The translations under genes and the position numbers were made by a program. The notes beneath the pieces were generated by a model that did no database searches, was not told the DNA's origin, and saw only the letters and a program-made list of their open reading frames with translations. Source: Ptiloglossa arizonensis (lineage: Eukaryota; Arthropoda; Insecta; Hymenoptera; Colletidae). From it: a stretch of DNA of 64,000 bases. The stretch covers positions 496,001 to 560,000 of the forward strand of contig NW_027478766.1 of NCBI RefSeq assembly GCF_051014685.1. Reading direction: 5' to 3'. Below, piece by piece: positions 50,747 to 61,946 of this stretch; position 1 is the stretch's first letter, and every line of letters starts with the position of its first letter.

Positions 50747-53700
50747 TTCGAGCATCAGAACTGTGAAAATTTTGAGTTTCTCAAGCGTTTCTTACCTCCA
50801 AACTGCCATATCTCGCGAACGGATTGACCAATCCGCAAAATTTCTGTTGCATCTGAAAGTAGAAAGTCGCCCGATTACAACGGTGTGCGTACTTTTCCCC
50901 TAGGCCGTTCGAGTTATTCGTTTCGAGCATCAAAACTGCGAAAATTTTGAGTTTCTCGAGCGTTTCTTACATCCAAACTGCCATATCTCGCGAACGGATT
51001 GACCAATCCGCAAAATTTCTGTTGCATCTGAAAGTAGAAATTCGCCCGATTACAACTGTATGCGTACTTTTCCCCTAGCCCGTTCTAGTTATTCGTTTCG
51101 AGCAACAGAACTGCGAAAATTTTGAGTTTCTCAAGCGTTGCTTACCTCCAAACTGCCATATCTCGCGAACGGATTGACCAATCCGCAAAATTTCTGTTGC
51201 ATCTGAAAGTAGAAACTCGCCCGATTACAACTGTATGCGTACTTTTCCCCTAGGCCGTTCTAGTTATGCTTGTCGAGCATCAGAACTGCGAAAATTTTGA
51301 GTTTCTCAAGCGTTTCTTACCTCCAAACTGCCATATCTCGCGAACGGATTGACCAATCCGCAAAATTTCTGTTGCATCTGAAAGTAGAAAGTCGCCCGAT
51401 TACAACGGTGTGCGTACTTTTCCCCTAGGCCGTTCGAGTTATTCGTTTCGAGCATCAGAACTGCGAAAATTTTGAGTTTCTCGAGCGTTTCTTACATCCA
51501 AACTGCCATATCTCGCGAACGGATTGACCAATCCGCAAAATTTCTGTTGCATCTGAAAGTAGAAACTCGCCCGATTACAACGGTGTGCGTACTTTTCCCC
51601 TAGGCCGTTATTGTTATTCGTTTCGAGCATCAGAACCGCGAAAATTTTGAGTTTCTCAAGCGTTTCTTACATCCAAACTGCAATATCTCGCGAACGGATT
51701 GACCAATCCGCAAAATTTCTGTTGCATCTGAAAGTAGAAACTCGCCCGATTACAACGGTATGCGTACTTTTCCCCTAGGCCGTTCTAGTTATTCGTTTCG
51801 AGCATCAGAACTGCGAAAATTTTGAGTTTCGCAAGCGTTTCTTACCTCCAAACTGCCATATCTCGCGAACGGATTGACCAATCCGCAAAATTTCTGTTGC
51901 ATCTGAAAGTAGAAACTCGCCCGATTACAACGGTGTGCGTACTTTTCCCCTAGGCCGTTCTAGTTATGCTTGTCGAGCATCAGAACTGCGAAAATTTTGA
52001 GTTACTCGAGCCTTTCTTACCTCCAAACTGCCATATCTCGCGAACGGATTGACCAATCCGCACAATTTCTGTTGCATCTGAAAGTAGAAACTCGCCCGAT
52101 TACAACGGTGTGCGTACTTTTCCCCTAGGCCGTTATTGTTATTCGTTTCGAGCATCAGAACCGCGAAAATTTTGAGTTTCTCAAGCGTTTCTTACATCCA
52201 AACTGCAATATCTCGCGAACGGATTGACCAATCCGCAAAATTTCTGTTGCATCTGAAAGTAGAAACTCGCCCGATTACAACTGTATGCGTACTTTTCCCC
52301 TAGGCCGTTCTAGTTATGCTTGTCGAGCATCAGAACTGCGAAAATTTTGAGTTTCTCAAGCGTTTCTTACTTCCAAACTGCCATATCTCGCGAACGGATT
52401 GACCAATCCGCAAAATTTCTGTTGCATCTGAAGGTAGAAACTCGCCCGATTACAACGGTATGCGTACTTTTCCCCTAGGCCGTTCTAGTTATTCGTTTCG
52501 AGCATCAGAACTGCGAAAATTTTGAGTTTCTCAAGCGTTTCTCACCTACAAACTGCCACATCTCGCGAACGGATTGTCCAATCCGCAAAATTTCTGATGC
52601 ATCTGAAAGTAGAAACTCGCCCGATTACAACTGTATGCGTACTTTTCCCCTAGCCCGTTCTAGTTATTCGTTTCGAGCAACAGAACTGCGAAAATTTTGA
52701 GTTTCTCAAGCGTTTCTTACTTCCAAACTGCCATATCTCGCGAACGGATTGACCAATCCGCACAATTTCTGTTGCATCTGAAAGTAGAAACTCGCCCGAT
52801 TATAACACTATTCGTACTTTTCCCCTAGGCCGTTCTAGTTATTCGTTTCGAGCATCAGAACTGCGAAAATTTTGAGTTTCTCAAGCGTTTCTTACCTCCA
52901 AACTGCCATATCTCGCGAACGGATTGACCAATCCGCAAAATTTCTGTTGCATCTGAAAGTAGAAACTCGCCCGATTACAACACTATGCGTACTTTTCCCC
53001 TAGGCCGTTCTAGTTATTCGTTTCGAGCAACAGAACTGCGAAAATTTTGAGTTTTTCAAGCGTTACTTACATCCAAACTGCCGTATCTCGCGAACGGATT
53101 GACCAATCCGCAAAATTTCTGTTGCATCTGAAAGTAGAAACTCGCCCGATTACAACGGTATGCGTACTTTTCCCCTAGCCCGTTCTATTTATTCGTTTCG
53201 AGCAACAGAACTGCGAAAATTTTGAGTTTTTCAAGCGTTGCCTACCTCCAAACTGCCATATCTCGCGAACGGATTGACCAATCCGCAAAATTTCTGTTGC
53301 ATCTGAAAGTAGAAACTCGCCCGATTACAACACTGTGCGTACTTTTCCCCTAGGCCGTTCTAGTTATTCGTTTCGAGCATCAGAACTGCGAAAATTTTGA
53401 GTTTCTCAAGCGTTTCTTACTTCCAAACTGCCATATCTCGCGAACGGATTGACCAACCCGCAAAATTTCTGTTGCATCTGAAAGTAGAAACTCGCCCGAT
53501 TACAACACTATGCGTACTTTTCCCCTAGGCCGTTCTAGTTATTCGTTTCGAGCATCAGAACTGCGAAAATTTTGAGTTTCTCAAGCGTTTCTTACCTCCA
53601 AACTGCCATAACTCGCGAACGGATTGACCAACCCGCAAAATTTCTGTTGCATCTGAAAGTAGAAACTCGCCCGATTACAACACTATGCGCACTTTTCCCC

Positions 53701-54246
53701 TAGGCCGTTCGAGTTATTCGTTTCGAGCATCAGAACTGCGAAAATTTTGAGTTTCTCGAGCGTTTCTTACATCCAAACTGCCATATCTCGCGAACGGATT
53801 GACCAATCCGCAAAATTTCTGTTGCATCTGAAAGTAGAAACTCGCCCGATTACAACGGTGTGCGTACTTTTCCCCTAGGCCGTTATTGTTATTCGTTTCG
53901 AGCATCAGAACCGCGAAAATTTTGAGTTTCTCAAGCGTTTCTTACATCCAAACTGCAATATCTCGCGAACGGATTGACCAATCCGCAAAATTTCTGTTGC
54001 ATCCGAAAGTAGAAACTCGCCCGATTACAACGGTATGCGTACTTTTCCCCTAGGCCGTTCTAGTTATTCGTTTCGAGCATCAGAACTGCGAAAATTTTGA
54101 GTTTCTCAAGCGTTTCTTACCTCCAAACTGCCATATCTCGCGAACGGATTGACCAATCCGCAAAATTTCTGTTGCATCTGAAAGTAGAAACTCGCCCGAT
54201 TACAACGGTGTGCGTACTTTTCCCCTAGGCCGTTCTAGTTATGCTT
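50747..54246 (+). repeat. Second copy of 36048-39547, 14,699 bp downstream
   Basis: Twenty monomers match 36048-39547 in the same order: the four-monomer leader, a complete 13-monomer a-m unit (51447-53721), and a, b, c. Differences seen by eye include CATCAAAAC (~50930), TTTCGCAAG (~51829), CTCGCGAAC instead of CTCATGAAC in g, GTTACTTACATCC in j, CTATGCGCAC near 53686 and GCATCCGAAAG in b. The odd base in the 14,699-bp offset is the T deletion near 44471. Similarity stops inside the next monomer (54247). Confidence 0.92.
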
Positions 54247-56696
54247 GTCGAGCATCAGAACTGCGAAAATTTTGAGTTACTCGAGCCTTTCTTACCTCCA
54301 AACTGCCATATCTCGCGAACGGATTGACCAATCCGCAAAATTTCTGTTGCATCTGAAAGTAGAAACTCGCCCGATTACAACTGTATGCGTACTTTTCCCC
54401 TAGGCCGTTCTAGTTATGCTTGTCGAGCATCAGAACTGCGAAAATTTTGAGTTTCTCAAGCGTTTCTTACATCCAAACTGCAATATCTCGCGAACGGATT
54501 GAACAATCCGCAAAATTTCTGTTGCATCTGAAAGTAGAAACTCGCCCGATTACAACGGTGTGCGTACTTTTCCCCTAGGCCGTTATTGTTATTCGTTTCG
54601 AGCATCAGAACCGCGAAAATTTTGAGTTTCTCAAGCGTTTCTTACATCCAAACTGCAATATCTCGCGAACGGATTGACCAATCCGCAAAATTTCTGTTGC
54701 ATCTGAAAGTAGAAACTCGCCCGATTACAACTGTATGCGTACTTTTCCCCTAGGCCGTTCTAGTTATGCTTGTCGAGCATCAGAACTGCGAAAATTTTGA
54801 GTTTCTCAAGCGTTTCTTACTTCCAAACTGCCATATCTCGCGAACGGATTGACCAATCCGCAAAATTTCTGTTGCATCTGAAGGTAGAAACTCGCCCGAT
54901 TACAACGGTATGCGTACTTTTCCCCTAGGCCGTTCTAGTTATTCGTTTCGAGCATCAGAACTGCGAAAATTTTGAGTTTCTCAAGCGTTTCTCACCTACA
55001 AACTGCCACATCTCGCGAACGGATTGTCCAATCCGCAAAATTTCTGATGCATCTGAAAGTAGAAACTCGCCCGATTACAACTGTATGCGTACTTTTCCCC
55101 TAGCCCGTTCTAGTTATTCGTTTCGAGCATCAGAACTGCGAAAATTTTGAGTTTCTCAAGCGTTTCTTACTTCCAAACTGCCATATCTCGCGAACGGATT
55201 GACCAATCCGCACAATTTCTGTTGCATCTGAAAGTAGAAACTCGCCCGATTACAACGGTGTGCGTACTTTTCCCCTAGGCCGTTATTGTTATTCGTTTCG
55301 AGCATCAGAACCGCGAAAATTTTGAGTTTCTCAAGCGTTTCTTACATCCAAACTGCAATATCTCGCGAACGGATTGACCAATCCGCAAAATTTCTGTTGC
55401 ATCTGAAAGTAGAAACTCGCCCGATTACAACTGTATGCGTACTTTTCCCCTAGGCCGTTCTAGTTATGCTTGTCGAGCATCAGAACTGCGAAAATTTTGA
55501 GTTTCTCAAGCGTTTCTTACTTCCAAACTGCCATATCTCGCGAACGGATTGACCAATCCGCAAAATTTCTGTTGCATCTGAAGGTAGAAACTCGCCCGAT
55601 TACAACGGTATGCGTACTTTTCCCCTAGGCCGTTCTAGTTATTCGTTTCGAGCATCAGAACTGCGAAAATTTTGAGTTTCTCAAGCGTTTCTCACCTACA
55701 AACTGCCACATCTCGCGAACGGATTGTCCAATCCGCAAAATTTCTGATGCATCTGAAAGTAGAAACTCGCCCGATTACAACTGTATGCGTACTTTTCCCC
55801 TAGCCCGTTCTAGTTATTCGTTTCGAGCATCAGAACTGCGAAAATTTTGAGTTTCTCAAGCGTTTCTTACTTCCAAACTGCCATATCTCGCGAACGGATT
55901 GACCAATCCGCACAATTTCTGTTGCATCTGAAAGTAGAAACTCGCCCGATTATAACACTATTCGTACTTTTCCCCTAGGCCGTTCTAGTTATTCGTTTCG
56001 AGCATCAGAACTGCGAAAATTTTGAGTTTCTCAAGCGTTTCTTACCTCCAAACTGCCATATCTCGCGAACGGATTGACCAATCCGCAAAATTTCTGTGGC
56101 ATCTGAAAGTAGAAACTCGCCCGATTACAACACTATGCGTACTTTTCCCCTAGGCCGTTCTAGTTATTCGTTTCGAGCAACAGAACTGCGAAAATTTTGA
56201 GTTTTTCAAGCGTTGCTTACCTCCAAACTGCCGTATCTCGCGAACGGATTGACCAATCCGCAAAATTTCTGTTGCATCTGAAAGTAGAAACTCGCCCGAT
56301 TACAACGGTATGCGTACTTTTCCCCTAGCCCGTTCTATTTATTCGTTTCGAGCAACAGAACTGCGAAAATTTTGAGTTTTTCAAGCGTTGCCTACCTCCA
56401 AACTGCCATATCTCGCGAACGGATTGACCAATCCGCAAAATTTGTGTTGCATCTGAAAGTAGAAACTCGCCCGATTACAACACTGTGCGTACTTTTCCCC
56501 TAGGCCGTTCTAGTTATTCGTTTCGAGCATCAGAACTGTGAAAATTTTGAGTTTCTCAAGCGTTTCTTACCTCCAAACTGCCATATCTCGCGAACGGATT
56601 GACCAACCCGCAAAATTTCTGTTGCATCTGAAAGTAGAAACACGCCCGATTACAACACTATGCGTACTTTTCCCCTAGGCCGTTCTAGTTATTCGT
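54247..56696 (+). repeat. Rearranged HOR with 700-bp duplication
   Basis: 54247 is a d/e fusion (GTTACTCGAGCC start, CTGTATG and TTATGCTTG end). 54597-55296 and 55297-55996 are a four-monomer tandem pair (e, f, g, h-like). In both, a TAGCCCG end is followed by CATCAG instead of the usual CAACAG (55122, 55822), a shared oddity. 55122 is itself a fusion of h (CACAATTT) with the d end (CGGTGTG, TTATTG). Then i, j, k and altered l and m monomers follow, with CTGTGGC near 56097 and AAACACGCCC near 56639. Confidence 0.83.
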
Positions 56697-58621
56697 TTCG
56701 AGCATCAGAACTGCGAAAATTTTGAGTTTCTCAAGCGTTTCTTACCTCCAAACTGCCATAACTCGCGAACGGATTGACCAATCCGCAAAATTTCTGTTGC
56801 ATCTGAAAGTAGAAACTCGCCCGATTACAACGGTGTGCGTACTTTTCCCCTAGGCCGTTCTAGTTATGCTTGCCGAGCATCAGAACTGCGAAAATTTTGA
56901 GTTTCTCAAGCGTTTCTTACCTCCAAGCTGCCATATCTCGCGAACGGATTGACCAATCCGCAAAATTTCTGTCGCATCTGAAAGTAGAAACTAGCCCGAT
57001 TGAAACGGTATGCGTACTTTTCCCCTAGGCCGTTCTAGTTATTCGTTTCGAGCATCAGAACTGCGAAAATTTTGAGTTTCTCAAGCGAGTCTTACTTCCA
57101 AACTGCCATATCTCGCGAACGGATTGACCAATCCGCAAAATTTCTGTTGCATCTGAAGGTAGAAACTCGCCCGATTACAACGGTATGCGTACTTTTCCCC
57201 TAGGCCGTTCTAGTTATTCGTTTCGAGCATCAGAACTGCGAAAATTTTGAGTTTCTCAATCGTTTCTCACCTACAAACTGCCACATCTCGCGAACGGATT
57301 GTCCAATCCGCAAAATTTCTGATGCATCTGAAAGTAGAAACTCGCCCGATTACAACTGTATGCGTACTTTTCCCCTAGCCCGTTCTAGTTATTCGTTTCG
57401 AGCAACAGAACTGCGAAAATTTTGAGTTTCTCAAGCGTTGCTTACCTCCAAACTGCCATATCTCGCGAACGGATTGACCAATCCGCAAAATTTCTGTTGC
57501 ATCTGAAAGTAGAAACTCGCCCGATTACAACGGTGTGCGTACTTTTCCCCTGGGCCGTTCTTGTTATTCGTTTCGAGCATCAGAACCGCGAAAATTTTGA
57601 GTTTCTCAAGCGTTTCTTACATCCAAACTGCCATATGTCGCGAACGGATTGACCAATCCGCAAAATTTCTGTTGCATCTGAAAGTAGAAACTCGCCCGAT
57701 TACAACGGTATGCGTACTTTTCCCCTAGGCCGTTCTAGTTATTCGTTTCGAGCATCAGAACTGCGAAAATTTTGAGTTTCTCAAGCGAGTCTTACTTCCA
57801 AACTGCCATATCTCGCGAACGGATTGACCAATCCGCAAAATTTCTGTTGCATCTGAAGGTAGAAACTCGCCCGATTACAACGGTATGCGTACTTTTCCCC
57901 TAGGCCGTTCTAGTTATTCGTTTCGAGCATCAGAACTGCGAAAATTTTGAGTTTCTCAATCGTTTCTCACCTACAAACTGCCACATCTCGCGAACGGATT
58001 GTCCAATCCGCAAAATTTCTGATGCATCTGAAAGTAGAAACTCGCCCGATTACAACTGTATGCGTACTTTTCCCCTAGCCCGTTCTAGTTATTCGTTTCG
58101 AGCAACAGAACTGCGAAAATTTTGAGTTTCTCAAGCGTTGCTTACCTCCAAACTGCCATATCTCGCGAACGGATTGACCAATCCGCAAAATTTCTGTTGC
58201 ATCTGAAAGTAGAAACTCGCCCGATTACAACGGTGTGCGTACTTTTCCCCTGGGCCGTTCTTGTTATTCGTTTCGAGCATCAGAACCGCGAAAATTTTGA
58301 GTTTCTCAAGCGTTTCTTACATCCAAACTGCCATATGTCGCGAACGGATTGACCAATCCGCAAAATTTCTGTTGCATCTGAAAGTAGAAACTCGCCCGAT
58401 TACAACGGTATGCGTACTTTTCCCCTAGGCCGTTCTAGTTATTCGTTTCGAGCATCAGAACTGTGAAAATTTTGAGTTTCTCAAGCGTTTCTTACCTCCA
58501 AACTGCCATATCTCGCGAACGGATTGACCAATCCGCAAAATTTCTGTTGCATCTGAAAGTAGAAACTCGCCCGATTACAACGGTGTGCGTACTTTTCCCC
58601 TAGGCCGTTCTAGTTATTCGT
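56697..58621 (+). repeat. Four-monomer (700-bp) tandem duplication
   Basis: After a CATAAC and an AAGCTGCC monomer, 57047-57746 and 57747-58446 are tandem copies of four monomers: GAGTCTT, CAATCG/CACCTAC, GTTGCTTACC with the rare CCCCTGGGCC and a TTCTTG end, and ACCGCG with CATATGTCG. CCCCTGGGCC is at ~57551 and ~58251, 700 bp apart. I saw no difference between the copies. Confidence 0.88.
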
Positions 58622-61600
58622 TTCGAGCATCAGAACTGCGAAAATTTTGAGTTTCTCAAGCGTTTCTTACCTCCAAACTGCCATATCTCGCGAACGGATT
58701 GACCAATCCGCAAAATTTCTGTTGCATCTGAAAGTAGAAACACGCCCGATCACAACACTATGCGTACTTTTCCCCTAGGCCGTTCTAGTTATTCGTTTCG
58801 AGCAACAGAACTGCGAATATTTTGAGTTTTTCAAGCGTTGCTTACCTCCAAACTGCCGTATCTCACGAACGGATTGACCAATCCGCAAAATTTCTGTTGC
58901 ATCTGAAAGTAGAAACTCGCCCGATTACAACGGTATGCGTACTTTTCCCCTAGCCCGTTCTATTTATTCGCTTCGAGCAAGAGAACTGCGAAAATTTTGA
59001 GTTTCTCAAGCGTTGCTTACCTCCAAACTGCCATATCTCGCGAACGGATTGACCAATCCGCAAAATTTCTGTTGCATCTGAAAGTAGAAACTCGCCCGAT
59101 TACAACGGTGTGCGTACTTTTCCCCTAGGCCGTTCTAGTTATGCTTGTCGAGCATCAGAACTGCGAAAATTTTGAGTTTCTCAAGCGTTTCTTACCTCCA
59201 AGCTGCCATATCTCGCGAACGGATTGACCAATCCGCAAAATTTCTGTCGCATCTGAAAGTAGAAACTCGCCCGATTGAAACGGTATGCGTACTTTTCCCC
59301 TAGGCCGTTCTAGTTATTCGTTTCGAGCATCAGAACTGCGAAAATTTTGAGTTTCTCAAGCGAGTCTTACTTCCAAACTGCCATATCTCGCGAACGGATT
59401 GACCAATCCGCAAAATTTCTGTTGCATCTGAAGGTAGAAACTCGCCCGATTACAACGGTATGCGTACTTTTCCCCTAGGCCGTTCTAGTTATTCGTTTCG
59501 AGCATCAGAACTGCGAAAATTTTGAGTTTCTCAATCGTTTCTCACCTACAAACTGCCACATCTCGCGAACGGATTGTCCAATCCGCAAAATTTCTGATGC
59601 ATCTGAAAGTAGAAACTCGCCCGATTACAACTGTATGCGTACTTTTCCCCTAGCCCGTTCTAGTTATTCGTTTCGAGCAACAGAACTGCGAAAATTTTGA
59701 GTTTCTCAAGCGTTGCTTACCTCCAAACTGCCATATCTCGCGAACGGATTGACCAATCCGCAAAATTTCTGTTGCATCTGAAAGTAGAAACTCGCCCGAT
59801 TACAACGGTGTGCGTACTTTTCCCCTAGGCCGTTCTTGTTATTCGTTTCGAGCATCAGAACCGCGAAAATTTTGAGTTTCTCAAGCGTTTCTTACATCCA
59901 AACTGCCATATGTCGCGAACGGATTGACCAATCCGCAAAATTTCTGTTGCATCTTAAAGTAGAAACTCGCCCGATTACAACGGTATGCGTACTTTTCCCC
60001 TAGGCCGTTCTAGTTATTCGTTTCGAGCATCAGAACTGCGAAAATTTTGAGTTTCTCAAGCATTTCTTACATCCAAACTGCCATATCTCGCGAACGGATT
60101 GACCAATCCGCAAAATTTCTGTTGCATCTGAAAGTAGAAACTCGCCCGATTTCAACGGTATGCGTACTTTTCCCCTAGGCCGTTCTAGTTATTCGTTTCG
60201 AGCATCAGAACTGTGAAAATTTTGAGTTTCTCAAGCGTTTCTTACCTCCAAACTGCCATATCTCGCGAACGGATTGACCAATCCGCAAAATTTCTGTTGC
60301 ATCTGAAAGTAGAAAGTCGCCCGATTACAACGGTGTGCGTACTTTTCCCCTAGGCCGTTCGAGTTATTCGTTTCGAGCATCAGAACTGCGAAAATTTTGA
60401 GTTTCTCGAGCGTTCCTTACATCCAAACTGCCATATCTCGCGAACGGATTGACCAATCCGCAAAATTTCTGTTGCATCTGAAAGTAGAAATTCGCCCGAT
60501 TACAACTGTATGCGTACTTTTCCCCTAGGCCGTTCTAGTTATTCGTTTCGAGCAACAGAACTGCGAAAATTTTGAGTTTTTCAAGCGTTGCTTACCTCCA
60601 AACTGCCGTATCTCACGAACGGATTGACCAATCCGCAAAATTTCTGTTGCATCTGAAAGTAGAAACTCGCCCGATTACAACGGTATGCGTACTTTTCCCC
60701 TAGCCCGTTCTATTTATTCGCTTCGAGCAACAGAACTGCGAAAATTTTGAGTTTCTCAAGCGTTGCTTACCTCCAAACTGCCATATCTCGCGAACGGATT
60801 GACCAATCCGCAAAATTTCTGTTGCATCTGAAAGTAGAAACTCGCCCGATTACAACGGTGTGCGTACTTTTCCCCTAGGCCGTTCTAGTTATGCTTGTCG
60901 AGCATCAGAACTGCGAAAATTTTGAGTTTCTCAAGCGTTTCTTACCTCCAAGCTGCCATATCTCGCGAACGGATTGACCAATCCGCAAAATTTCTGTCGC
61001 ATCTGAAAGTAGAAACTCGCCCGATTGAAACGGTATGCGTACTTTTCCCCTAGGCCGTTCTAGTTATTCGTTTCGAGCATCAGAACTGCGAAAATTTTGA
61101 GTTTCTCAAGCGAGTCTTACTTCCAAACTGCCATATCTCGCGAACGGATTGACCAATCCGCAAAATTTCTGTTGCATCTGAAGGTAGAAACTCGCCCGAT
61201 TACAACGGTATGCGTACTTTTCCCCTAGGCCGTTCTAGTTATTCGTTTCGAGCATCAGAACTGCGAAAATTTTGAGTTTCTCAATCGTTTCTCACCTACA
61301 AACTGCCACATCTCGCGAACGGATTGTCCAATCCGCAAAATTTCTGATGCATCTGAAAGTAGAAACTCGCCCGATTACAACTGTATGCGTACTTTTCCCC
61401 TAGCCCGTTCTAGTTATTCGTTTCGAGCAACAGAACTGCGAAAATTTTGAGTTTCTCAAGCGTTGCTTACCTCCAAACTGCCATATCTCGCGAACGGATT
61501 GACCAATCCGCAAAATTTCTGTTGCATCTGAAAGTAGAAACTCGCCCGATTACAACGGTGTGCGTACTTTTCCCCTAGGCCGTTCTTGTTATTCGTTTCG

Positions 61601-61946
61601 AGCATCAGAACCGCGAAAATTTTGAGTTTCTCAAGCGTTTCTTACATCCAAACTGCAATATCTCGCGAACGGATTGACCAATCCGCAAAATTTCTGTTGC
61701 ATCCGAAAGTAGAAACTCGCCCGATTACAACGGTATGCGTACTTTTCCCCTAGGCCGTTCTAGTTATTCGTTTCGAGCATCAGAACTGCGAAAATTTTGA
61801 GTTTCTCAAGCGTTTCTTACCTCCAAACTGCCATATCTCGCGAACGGATTGACCAATCCGCAAAATTTCTGTTGCATCTGAAGGTAGAAACTCGCCCGAT
61901 TACAACGGTATGCGTACTTTTCCCCTAGGCCGTTCTAGTTATTCGA
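58622..61946 (+). repeat. 10-monomer-spaced repeat (1750 bp)
   Basis: Monomers 337-342 (58797-59846) and 347-352 (60547-61596) run in parallel 1750 bp apart: CCGTATCTCACG, GTTGCTTACC with a TTATGCTTG end, AAGCTGCC, GAGTCTT, CAATCG, GTTGCTTACC with a TTCTTG end. The following ACCGCG monomer has CATATGTCG in the first and CTGCAATATC with GCATCCGAAAG in the second, so the second continues into b-like sequence. 60022-60546 repeats the CATTTCTTAC, GATTTCAAC, CTGTGAAAA, CTCGAGCG run also seen at 50572-51096. Confidence 0.85.
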
